Assembly (NCBI GenBank): GCA_965240325.2
Contig: OZ251232.1
Span: forward strand, 1,612,001-1,676,000
Reading direction: 5' to 3'
DNA: 64,000 nt
DNA from: Rebecca billardiae RCC1528
Taxonomy: Eukaryota > Haptophyta
Positions 1 to 9,129 of this stretch are shown piece after piece. Positions within the stretch are counted from its first letter, which is position 1; each line of letters opens with the position of its first letter. The position numbers and the translations under genes were made by a program. The notes beneath the pieces were generated by a model, which searched no databases, was not told the DNA's origin, and saw only the letters and a program-made list of their open reading frames with translations.

Positions 1-56
1 GCCATAGTGCGCAGCCTGGTGGGATGCTCTCCCTCCGAAGCGGGGACAATCATCTA

Positions 57-1010
57 TCATACGCCCCAGCCCGGCAGCGTCCACGGCCTCGGAAGCACGC
101 GGTGCTCCTCGGGCGTCATGTCGAAGGGCAGCAGCACCGAGATGTTCCCCTCGAGCGCCTCCACCTGGTGCCACCACGCGGGCGGCAGGTAGAGCGCATC
201 GCCTGGCTGCAGCACGCACTCGAGCAGCTGCACGCGCGAGAGCAACGGGTGCTTGAGGCACTCGGCAGCGTCGCCCGCGAGCCAGAGCTGCAGGTCCACC
301 CTGCTTTGCCGAGGCGAGCCCGTCCCCGCCGCGCACGGGTAGACGAACCCCGAGTCGGCGGGCGCGCAGAGTAGGACGCGCTTCCGGCCCACCACTTGCA
401 CGATGAGGGCGTGGCAGAGGTCAAAGTGCAGCGGGCTCACATTGCCGCGGGAGCCCATCCAGAAGCGCGTCTGCTCGGCGCCGCCTACCCCCGCGCACAG
501 CAGGGCGCGCGCGTGCGTCCGCTGCCGCGCCTGCACCTCGCCCAGGTCCGCGAGCAGCGCCTCTCCTAGCGGCAGCTTGCAGTAGGCGTGCTGCTGCTGC
601 TGCTGCTGCTGAGGGGAGAGCTCCGTGCTGCCGCCGGGCAGGGGGCTGAAGAGGGTGCGATCGAGGACTGCGCTTACAGGTAGCTGCACGCGTGTCAGCT
701 GCACCGAGCCTCCCGCTGTGTCGAACCGCCCGCCGGCCTCGCTGCTGAGCTCGCACGGGACGAGGGTGTCGAGACCGCCCAGCCGCGCTGCGAGCTTCTC
801 GCGGTCCGTCCAGTGCGCGCAGGCGGGCCACGAGGAGACGGCTCCCACCATGTGCAGCGGCGCCTTGCCGCAGCTTGCCGTGAAGCTGGCCTGGCAGGCC
901 TCGCCGCGCGCCACCGGTGCGAGCTCCGCATGTGGACCGGGCGTGGCCGACTCGGGACCGTGCATGGGCGGGCGCGGGTGCACACATGCAGCATCTGAGT
1001 ACCGGTACAA
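57..1010 (-). CDS. cupin/JmjC-like (cupin_8) iron dioxygenase
   Basis: Uninterrupted 317-codon frame. The C-terminal half reads as a cupin_8/JmjC fold of the FIH/JMJD5 type: SPLHFDLCHALIVQVVGRKR gives the HxD pair (H195, D197), and LYLPPAWWHQVEAL gives the distal His (H281). Together these form the usual Fe(II) facial triad. The family uses 2-oxoglutarate and O2 to hydroxylate or demethylate proteins or RNA; the substrate here cannot be told. A Gln run (about residues 134-140) sits ahead of the catalytic part. A second in-frame Met (MHGPES, start 965) is an equally good start because the first 15 residues look like non-conserved leader. The next gene upstream, 225 bp away, is on the same strand. 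No intron is visible. The fold assignment is good; the substrate is unknown. Confidence 0.75.
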   Translation of the reverse strand: MYRYSDAACVHPRPPMHGPESATPGPHAELAPVARGEACQASFTASCGKAPLHMVGAVSSWPACAHWTDREKLAARLGGLDTLVPCELSSEAGGRFDTAGGSVQLTRVQLPVSAVLDRTLFSPLPGGSTELSPQQQQQQQHAYCKLPLGEALLADLGEVQARQRTHARALLCAGVGGAEQTRFWMGSRGNVSPLHFDLCHALIVQVVGRKRVLLCAPADSGFVYPCAAGTGSPRQSRVDLQLWLAGDAAECLKHPLLSRVQLLECVLQPGDALYLPPAWWHQVEALEGNISVLLPFDMTPEEHRVLPRPWTLPGWGV

Positions 1011-1234
1011 GTTTACTACACGTGAGCTCCGAGTAGTGCAAGCAAAGGAAGGGGGGTGACGTCATCCACTGGTGCCCGGTGACGTCCCGAGCAATGGCGA
1101 CCATGCCCGAGACCGATTGAGCTCACGAGCCGGCTTCGGGCGGACGTGTGGTCAGTGATGGCAGCGACAGAGACAGGGGTGCTAGACTCTTGACATGGTG
1201 CAGTTTCTTATACTCTCCGGGCGCTCGCTGGCGC

Positions 1235-4200
1235 TTAAGCCACGGAGGCGGAGGCCGCCATCGGAGCGCCAGCGCGCGCACCCACGGCCGCCGCGGTGCG
1301 CGACGCCCGGCGCTCTCCTGATGAGCCGCGCGGCGAGCGCCAGTCAGGCAGCGTCGAGGCGTACGCCAGCAGCACGGGCAGCAGCACACATCCATGCAGC
1401 ACGCCGAGGATGACCACGAAGACGAGCATGGTGAAGAAGGTGCGGAACACGACTGACGACGCAAAGGCGAGCACAAAGATGCCTGGCAGCGGAGCGGTCC
1501 GCGAGCGGTCGCCGTGTGAGCGCAGTGTGAGCACGCGTGCGCGCGCATCGGGCGGGAGGGTGCGCGCCGCGCGCCGCGCGAGCGCGGGCTCGGGCGCACC
1601 GAGGATCGTCGTCCACCCGCCCTTGAGCACGGAGACGCCCATCTGCACGAGCGCGTACACAACCGCTGCATGCACGGCGTCGCGGCCGAGCTCGCCGCGC
1701 TTGCGCGCCGCGATGAGCGCCGCGTCGTACGTGATGGCGATGTGCACGCAGTAGTCGACGGAGAGGCCGACGCTCATGACCAGGTTGACGAAGGCGATCG
1801 GGTTGAGCGGCACGCCCACCGCCCACATCATCCCCACCAGCTGCACGTTGATCGAGAAGACACAAAGCACGATCCAGAGCGCGACGAGCGGCGGCGTGAA
1901 CAGCAGCATGATGCCGAAAATCGCGAGCATCGCCGAGACGAGGTTGGTCACGACGAGCTCCCAAATGACGACGTCGCCTTCGTTGATCAGGAACGTGAAG
2001 TGGAAGACGAAGCTCTCGCTCAGCCCGCGCCGCTCGAGCGCGCGCTCGAGCTGGTCGCGCCGGTTGATCGAGTCGATCGCCGAGCCCGACGCCGGCTTGG
2101 TGTAGAGCAGCGTGTAACGGCCGGCGAGGGGGCTCTTGCACGACTCGTCCGACTCGCAGACCACGTCGTCCTGCCACTGTGCGTGGTCGTCGAGCCAGTC
2201 GTGCAGCTCGTCGGTGAAGTCGTCCGCGCTCGGCTGCTCCTGCTGCGCCTGCAGGTGCTTCTTGTACAGCACGTGCCACCGGTCGAAGCCAAACGTGACG
2301 TACGGCCGAGATTGCATCTCGTCGAGGGCGCGATCGACAGCCTGCACCACGGCGTGCGTGCGGAAGGACTCGTTGCGCACGACGACGCTGGCCTGCAGCC
2401 GCTGCCCGCCGAAGGTCTCCTGCTCCACGCGCAGCGTGTGCTGCACGTACGAGTCGTCCGGCAGGATATCCGCGTCTGCGCACGCCGTGCGCGGGATCGC
2501 GTCGGGCGGGCGCGTCGCGAGTGCAGTCGTCGATCAGCGGGCCGCGCCAGCACGATGATTGCTCGCGCGGTCGCGCGCGGCGCGGGCGGCGCACGCGTGC
2601 TCACCGGGCATGCCCAGCTTGAGCGTTGGCACCGACGCGATTGAGAGCCCACCCAGCACCAGGAAGACGAGTACGACCGTCGCGGACGCGGCCGGGCGCA
2701 GCAGCGTGGGCGCGTAGTAGCGCGCGACCCAGCGGCCCAGAGGCCCCGTCGGCCGCGGCTCGGCGCTCGGCTCCGCTGGCATGGAGGGCTCGGTCGGCGC
2801 GGGCGCCTCCACCTTGGACACGCCGTCGGCGGCCGGCGGCGCGGCCTGTGCGACCGCGACGACGCACGGCGCGAACGAGACGCGCCCCGCGCGCAGCCTG
2901 CGCTCGTCGAGCACGAGCAGCGAGAGGAAGAAGGAGAAGATGGCGAGCGCGGAGACGGCAAACGAGGCGGCCGCGAACAGGCAGAAGTAGCGCACGCCAG
3001 GCATGTCCACCGTGGAGCCGACGGCGAAGGCGGAGACGGTGGTGATCGTCGTGGTGAGGATGGCGGGGCCGGACTCGCGGAACGAGCGCGCCACGCGCTC
3101 CTCGAGCGCGTCCTCCGACGACTGCGCGTTCAGGTAGTCGACCATGATGATGACCGAGTCCACCTGCACGCCCGCAATAATCAGCGGCAGCAGCGGCGCG
3201 ATCGGCGCGAGCGGCACGCCAAATGCGCTCGCCAGGCCGAAGCCGCCGCCGAGCGCGATCACCATGTTCACGAAGGACGCGCAGCCGAGCAGCACGCGCG
3301 AGTGCACCAGCGAGCGGATCGGCCCGAGCGAGAGCACGAGGTACAGCAGGATGACCAGCAGCCCCAACCCGAAGAGCGGCATGTCGCCAAAGACCAGCCG
3401 GTTCGTCTCGTCATCGTACGAGCGCGGCGAGACGTGCGCGATGTCGAGCACGCGCGGGTTGACCGCGGCCTCGATGCCCTGCGCGGCGTGCGCGCGGCGG
3501 CGTGCACGGCGCGCACGCGTGTGAGAGACTTGTGGGTGCGCGCGCGCCCCGTGCCGGCCGCTCGCGCGCGCGCGTGGCGCGTCGCGCGCGCGGGGCTGCA
3601 TGCACGCACCGCGTTCCAAGCGGACTCAAACGCATACGCGTCGCCGTCGACACCCTCGAGCTCGTACACCAGCATCAGGCCCTCCGCGCCCTCGACGGTC
3701 TCGTCGTCCCCCGCGCCGTCGTACGTGGCGCGCCCGGCGAACACGTCCGCGGTGGCCACGTGGCGGTGGAAGGTGGAGACGTCATCCAAGATGGAGTCGG
3801 AGCGGGCCTCGAGCGCGGTCGCGTCGTACCCCCACAGCCCGAGGAAGCTCTGCGATGCGCACTCGCGCTCGCCCTTGTGCTTGTGGCAGACGTCCTTCCA
3901 GCGGAGCCGGCGTCCGCCCTCGTCGACGAAGCACTTGGAGACCGTCCACTCGTGCGCCTTGAGCAGCTCCTTGAGCGGGCCGAGCCTGCACGTGCGCGCA
4001 CACGAGCGCACACGCGTGCGGCGACGGGGCGCGGCCGCAAGTGGTGAGCGAGGCGGGTGGGCCGAGCGCTGCGCGCGCGCGAGCGCGGCGCGCGTACTCG
4101 AGCATGTTTCCGCCGTCGGGCCGGCGCGCGTAGAGCACGAGGTGGTTGCGCTCGCCGTAGTGAGCCTTCATGTATTCCCAATTCTCATACGCGGGCGAGG

Positions 4201-4690
4201 AGACCGGTGACCAGAGGTAGTTGGCGCGGAACTCCGGCACCATGAAGATGTTCAGCGAGAAGAGGCCGATGAAGAAGACGACCGACGCGAGGAGAACCTA
4301 CGCGGTCGCGCCATCGCCCGGGCGCGCAGCGGCCGGTCAGTTCCATCGGAGGCTGGGCGCGCGCCGCTCGCTGCGCGCGCTCTGCGCGGCGCGCCGCAGA
4401 GTCCTGCGTGATGCGCCGTATTAGGCACCCACCTTGAGCGGGTGTCGTGACACGAGCCGGCCCCAGCGCTCAAAGGTGTGCGCGAGGCCCTCATGGAAGC
4501 GGTGTCGCAGCAGCTCGAGGGCGTTGGCCATCGCGGCGAGCATTGTCGGGAGTTGGGGAACGGGCGCGGCGAGGACGGGTTGCGCTTGGCGTGCGGGCAG
4601 TGCGGCGGCGCGGGATGGCTCGCTTGCGCATTTGCTGGCGGCAAGGAATCGCGCAGGATATCCACACTCAATCTGAAATCTCGTCGGCAA
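1235..4690 (-). CDS. Patched/RND-family transporter with sterol-sensing-like domain
   Basis: Six exons: 4690-4433, 4297-4098, 3985-3610, 3478-2605, 2475-1600 and 1482-1235, giving 943 aa. All five introns are GT-AG and phase is kept. The order is that of Patched-type RND permeases: TM1 (VLLASVVFFIGLF), an extracellular loop with FRANYLWSP and a Cys-containing region, and five membrane helices with the TM4 motif GVQVDSVIIMVDYL. A second loop (LPDDSYVQ) and a second five-helix bundle with MSVGLSVDYCVHIA follow, ending in WTTILGIFVLAFASSVVFRTFF, which is rejoined exactly across the last intron. Relatives move sterols or lipidated molecules using an ion gradient. In the first TM4 the second Asp of the usual GxxxDD is Ser, while the first Asp is kept. 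The start is uncertain: MLAAMANALELL (start 4543) is an alternative without the 49-residue leader. The substrate is unknown. Confidence 0.85.
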
Positions 4691-4843
4691 TCAGCGTGAC
4701 AAAGTTGGTCTTCGACTCTTCGGACTTTCTTGTTGGCCTTCCCGCGGTTGTAATATTAATCCTCGGTCGGCCTCGGTCCTCGGACACCAGCGTCGGCCCC
4801 CGATCAGCACTTATTCGCGTCATCGAAACTAGCTGCGACTACC

Positions 4844-5380
4844 GTAAAGGGCCGAGCCACTATAAGTGTCAGGTTACCCAGATCGCGCGGAGTTAAAAAC
4901 CCATCGTTTTGGTCAAAACTGGGCGCAAAGTCTGGTCTTTCTGCCGGCGGATCGCGTAATGGCAGAGGAGCACTGCAGCTGCGCCTTCTCCCCCGGGCGA
5001 CCCGGCGCCAGCGGCGCGGCGCGCGCGCGGCTGCGACTCGGCGCTCGCGCTCGACCCGTACGACAGCCGCACCGGACTCGCTGCGCCCCTTGGCTCGCTT
5101 GCCCACAGAGCGCCGCGCGGACCTGGCATGCGTGTCGCGGCCCCCGCCAGAGGTGCCAATCTCAAATTTGTGCGACGTTCAGGGCTGCGAGGTCGGCACC
5201 GTCGACGAGTAGGATGGGTTCTTGACCTCCGCACGTCCCACGCGGAAGTCAAGAGCGCGTCGGAGCGGCCGGGGACCGCGACCTCGTCGCTGTGAACGTC
5301 GCACAAATTCGCGCACGTGGGCGTGGGCACGTCGTCGCACGATGGCGGCTGCCTGACAGTTATAGTGGCTTAACCCCTTA
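4844..5380. repeat. fold-back element with nested inverted repeats
   Basis: The outer arms are 4855-4873 and 5351-5369, complementary over 19 bp with one mismatch (core AGCCACTATAA); weaker pairing extends to 4844 and 5380. Nested inside is a perfect 17-bp inverted repeat (AATTTGTGCGACGTTCA at 5165-5181 against 5293-5309), continued imperfectly inward through GCGAGGTCG. A 7-bp TCTTGAC/GTCAAGA stem at 5220-5226/5248-5254 lies at the centre. No coding frame is supported. No clear target-site duplication was found, so whether it was mobile is unproven. Confidence 0.5.
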
Positions 5381-6083
5381 CGTACCCCCATATCACATCG
5401 CAGAATATCCATTGGACCGGGAAGCATGGCGGCTTGAATCAGGGGCTGCTCACCAGCAAGGTGGGGCGTGCGTGGGAACCTCGCTCCACCTGACCACCGC
5501 GGTCGATGCGGAGTGCCTTGGAGAAGGCCTGTCGCGCTCACGGCGAAAATGACGCGGGAGGCCTGACATCTCCCGACGGCGTCGCGGACAAGACACATTA
5601 ACCGACGGCGACTGGCTCATGCGAGTCCGTGATGGCTGACGGCCTCCGGCCGGTGGATGTCGCACCAACGCCGCAAAGAGGGTGCCCGAGCGTGCAACAA
5701 TCCAGAGCAAATCCGAACAGCTCAGATCCGATACGAAGTATGCTTTTGCTCTCAGGGATGTTCGGCGGCACCATGTACAACCGTGACACCGCGTCACGCC
5801 GACCCGGGTCACCGACTCGCGGAGTCTTGCTGAGCCAGTGTTCATGGCCAGCTAGCTCTGAGACTACTCGGCTTCCGGTCCGTCGTCGGCCCGGCGTCGG
5901 TGTAACTGAGCGGACATGGACACATGGTGGGAGGCGTGCGGCTCGTGCTTTCACAAGTCACTTGAATCAGCTTCAAGCTGCGGCTGTCAGTGTCACCACA
6001 GCTGCCTTCGCGCGCTGATGGACGTCCGTGCCTGCCGCCACTGGCCCTGCACACCTTGAACCTGGGCCACCGACGGCGGCGGC
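5381..6083. other. gene-free spacer
   Basis: Several short frames occur on both strands, but none has a recognisable motif or extends into a supported exon. I see no RNA gene. It separates the two inverted-repeat elements. Confidence 0.5.
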
Positions 6084-6090
6084 GCGCGGT

Positions 6091-6820
6091 CAAGGGCCGT
6101 AAGGGCACCCAACCCCCAGTGCGGAGGTTGGGGGGGTCTGTTGTGCTCGCATCCGCGAGTGGCCTGCCAGCCGAAGACGTGGGAGGCGAGGCGGTGCGGG
6201 CATGACGGGGCGCCGCGGCGGGCGGCGCGCGGCGGGCGAGGCGGACAGTGCTGATGGCGAGGCGGAGGTGGAGGCGGAGGTGGGGGCGAGCGGCTCCGCG
6301 GCGAGCGCGGCGGCGACTGCGCACGTGGGCGGCGAGCGCAGGCTCGGCTGAGGCCACGACGCGCGACGTGAGTCGAGCGGCCGACCGCCGGGAACGGAAG
6401 TGAGTCGGGCGGACATGGCCGAGGTTACTGTCGAGGCGCAGCGCGCGCGCAGCCGGCTGCGCGCTGCCTGGCGCAGCGCACGCCCACGCTTGCCCCTGCG
6501 TGCCCGGTGCAGGCAGCCCGAGCGCTCCGTTTGCTGCTGGCGCGCACGGCACGAGTGAGCTCGCGCGCCGCGTTGGCAACGGCCGATTGCACGGGCCGAG
6601 AGGCGAAAGAGGCGAGCCTCGCGGACTCACGCGGGTGCCAGGAGAGCCTCGACCCGCGCCGCTCAGCGGCGAGCCGTCCGGGTTCGGCATCGCCGCCCGT
6701 GGCGAGAGGGAGAACCGAAGCACGCCGGGCGGCGACGCAGGCCACAGAGACAAACAGACCCCCCCCAACCTCCGAGCCTTTCGCACTGGGCAGGGGGGTT
6801 GAGTGCCCTTACGGCCCTTG
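6091..6820. mobile_element. non-autonomous inverted-repeat transposon (MITE-like, 730 bp)
   Basis: The ends are CAAGGGCCGTAAGGGCAC at 6091-6108 and its exact complement ending at 6820. After one mismatch the match continues into CAACCCCC, AGTGCG and GGAGGTTGGGGGGG blocks separated by small indels, so the inverted arms are about 60-70 bp. The element is flanked on both sides by GCGCGGT (6084-6090 and 6821-6827), a 7-bp direct repeat that fits a target-site duplication. A CA(A)GGG start with 7-8 bp duplication resembles hAT-type ends, but that is inference. No transposase is encoded; frames inside are GC-driven. Confidence 0.65.
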
Positions 6821-6935
6821 GCGCGGTTGCCCTGACGAGTTCCAGTTCTTGAGTGAAATCGGCAATAAATCGCTTTAGCTTGGGAAGTCGCCCGGGCCGC
6901 CGCCGGGCGGGCTGTGCCTACTGCCTCGCTGCACG

Positions 6936-7649
6936 ATGGACGCGCTGTGGCGGGGGGTCGATGTTGTGCGCTGCATCACTCTCGCGAGCAGGCCGGAGAG
7001 GCGCGCCCACGCGGAGGCCGAGTTCGCGCGCGTCGGACTTGCCGATCGAGTGGCCTTCGCTGTGGAGCAGCCAGACGCGGAGGACGGCAAGCGCGGTTGC
7101 TTCTGCGCGCACCAGCGCGTGGCAAGGGAGGCGCTTGCTGCCGGGGCGCGCACCGCTCTCGTCTTCGAAGACGACGTCGAGTTCCTGCCCACATTCTCAG
7201 ACAAGCTCGCGTCTCGCGCGGCACGATTTCTGCGGGACCCGCCCGACGAGTGGCAGCTGCTGTTCCTTGGCCACGCGCCGCGTGCGATGGCGCTGGTCGA
7301 TCATGATCTCGTGCGCGTTCGCTCCCTCGAGGCCCACGCCTACGTGCTCAGCCGAGCGGGTATGCACGCGCTCGACGCGCTCGAGTATGACGGGCGGCAG
7401 GTGGACGTCCACTTCCACTACGGGTGCGAGCACGCGTTCGCCATCTACCCCATGTTCGCAGTGCAGCGGCCCTTCTGGTCCGACACCGAGCGTTTGGTTC
7501 GCACCGATGTGCGCTCCTCGCGACGCGCGCGCGAGGCGGAGCTGTACGACGCATGCGTGCGGCGCTCGACTATCAGCCGTGCGGAGGCACTGCTGGCGGG
7601 CATTGTCGGGGGAACCTCATCATCGGCTTCGCACGGTCCTTCAGTGTGA
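6936..7649 (+). CDS. glycosyltransferase family 25-like protein
   Basis: 237 aa, single exon. The N-terminus has CITLASRPERRAHAE, the family-25 (LPS-biosynthesis/procollagen galactosyltransferase type) start. It is followed by ALVFEDDVEFLPTF, whose EDD at residues 78-80 is the DxD-like acidic metal/nucleotide-sugar motif, and by HAYVLSRAGMHAL, matching the family's conserved segment before the second acidic patch. The length is typical for a lone GT25 domain. No signal peptide or membrane anchor is evident, so either the protein is soluble or the annotated start misses an upstream exon. It begins 115 bp after the inverted-repeat element, so that element may carry part of its promoter. It converges on the NYN-domain gene. 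Donor and acceptor sugars are not predictable. Confidence 0.8.
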   Translation: MDALWRGVDVVRCITLASRPERRAHAEAEFARVGLADRVAFAVEQPDAEDGKRGCFCAHQRVAREALAAGARTALVFEDDVEFLPTFSDKLASRAARFLRDPPDEWQLLFLGHAPRAMALVDHDLVRVRSLEAHAYVLSRAGMHALDALEYDGRQVDVHFHYGCEHAFAIYPMFAVQRPFWSDTERLVRTDVRSSRRAREAELYDACVRRSTISRAEALLAGIVGGTSSSASHGPSV

Positions 7650-7741
7650 GGCGCGCGCGCCAGGGGCATCAGGTAATCTAGATACTGTATGCCAATGCTG
7701 CCAATGGGCATCATACGCCTACTGGTCTGACGATTCGGAAT

Positions 7742-7845
7742 TATATATATAGAGAGAGAGAGAGAGAGATTATAGGCGGTTATTATTCGGCCCGATCGAG
7801 ATTGATCGCGCGTATGCGGGTGTGTGTGTATATATATATAGTATG
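7742..7845. repeat. AT/GA and GT/TA microsatellites
   Basis: A TA run followed by a GA run (about 7742-7770) and, a little downstream, a GT run followed by TA (about 7826-7841). They lie in the short convergent spacer between two genes. Confidence 0.8.
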
Positions 7846-7883
7846 CTACGACGTACTGTTGGCCAGCAGACTCGTCGGTCTAG

Positions 7884-8999
7884 CTACCTCGGCGCGGGCG
7901 GCGCCCCCACTTGCTGAGGCGCGTGCTCGGGTGCGACGAAGCGCGCGGTCGCCTGGCTGGCGGCGTCCGTCAGCACCGCGACGCCGGCCGTTTTGGCGGT
8001 GAGCTGCTGCGTCAGCGACGGGCCCTTGCGCTCGCCCCGGGCCGTCTTGGCGGGCGCGGTCAGCGCGACGCCGTAGCGCTGCTCGTATGCGCGGCGCAGC
8101 TCGCTGCGGAGCACGCCCGCTGGCCCGGCAGCGCGCAGGAGTGCACGCACGTTGGCCAACTCGGCTGCGCTCAGCCGCCCGCCGCCGTCGACCGCGGCGC
8201 TCGGCCCGTCGGTGACGCTGGCCACCGGCGCGGCGATGGGCGTATGCGAGGGCACGGGCGCAGCCGCCGCTTCTGGCTCGACGGTGACGGGCACGCCTCG
8301 GGCAGCCGCGGCGGCAGAGCTCGGTGGCACCCCGCGTTCAGCCACGGCCGTGCGGCTGTCCGCGGCGCGCGCATCGGCAGCCACCTTGCCGCTCGTCAGC
8401 TCGGCCCAATCGAGCGCCTCGGTGGCCGCCGCCGCGTACGACGGCGCGACGGCACCTGGCCCGTGCAGTCGTGCGGCGAGGACCACGCGCACGCGCCCCT
8501 TGTCTCGCAGTTTGGCGAGCAGCGGCCCAAAGTCGTGGTCGCCGCTCGCGAGGACGGCGACCGATGCCGCGTCGCCGCGATCGTACAGCCACAGCAGCAT
8601 GGCGGTGCTGAGCGCGCGGTCGGAGGCCTCGGCGCGCTTGCGCGCGTTCGCGACCGAGTGGATCACGTCCACGCCCTGCGCCGTCAGCGCTGCGAGCTGC
8701 CGGTCCGGAGTGTGCTTGGTGTCGACAAACGCCGCGAATGCCGAGATGGTCGCACGCTCGCCCGCCGCGTCGAGCGCGGCATGGCGCAGCGCGGCCGCGG
8801 CTTGGGCGGCGCTAGTACCGGCTGGAGGGGGGAGGTTCTCAAAGTCCCACCAAATCGACGCCTCCGCGCTGCCCGCGGGCTGGCGTGCCGCGCCGCACGC
8901 CGAGGCGCCCGCGCCCATGTCGCAGCATGTGGGCCCCTTGCACTGGTGGAGGGAGCAACGGGCGGGCCGGACGCATGAAAACTCGCCGGACCGGGGCAC
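7884..8999 (-). CDS. NYN-domain (MARF1-like) RNA-binding/nuclease protein with possible LOTUS domain
   Basis: 371 aa from the first Met, single exon. IWWDFENLPPP (residues 49-59) and VAVLASGDHDFGPLLAKLRDKG are the DxEN and SGDxDF signatures of NYN domains, PIN-like metal-dependent ribonucleases of the MARF1/limkain type. A long Ala/Pro linker follows. A C-terminal segment, ELANVRALLRAAGPAGVLRS and onward, looks like a small helical OST-HTH/LOTUS-type RNA-binding domain, though that part is tentative. An alternative start at 8918 gives MGAGASACG, a textbook N-myristoylation context (Gly2, Ser6), and drops a Cys-rich leader. It is head-to-head with MSH6 (130-211 bp apart), suggesting a shared promoter. 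Likely role is RNA turnover or silencing, possibly at membranes; targets unknown. Confidence 0.7.
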   Translation of the reverse strand: MPRSGEFSCVRPARCSLHQCKGPTCCDMGAGASACGAARQPAGSAEASIWWDFENLPPPAGTSAAQAAAALRHAALDAAGERATISAFAAFVDTKHTPDRQLAALTAQGVDVIHSVANARKRAEASDRALSTAMLLWLYDRGDAASVAVLASGDHDFGPLLAKLRDKGRVRVVLAARLHGPGAVAPSYAAAATEALDWAELTSGKVAADARAADSRTAVAERGVPPSSAAAAARGVPVTVEPEAAAAPVPSHTPIAAPVASVTDGPSAAVDGGGRLSAAELANVRALLRAAGPAGVLRSELRRAYEQRYGVALTAPAKTARGERKGPSLTQQLTAKTAGVAVLTDAASQATARFVAPEHAPQQVGAPPAPR

Positions 9000-9129
9000 C
9001 GGGCCGCGCGCGCCGCGCGGCGGGTGCTACCGGTCATATCACCAAATACGACTCGGCAAGGCGCAGAGCACACCGGTCGAACGCGAGGAGCACGAGCGAG
9101 CGAGCACCTCGCCCTCCGCGTGCCAGGCC

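Noticed and set aside
5842-6786. 314-codon minus-strand frame
   Set aside because: It lies mostly inside the 730-bp inverted-repeat element, is low complexity and has no motif.
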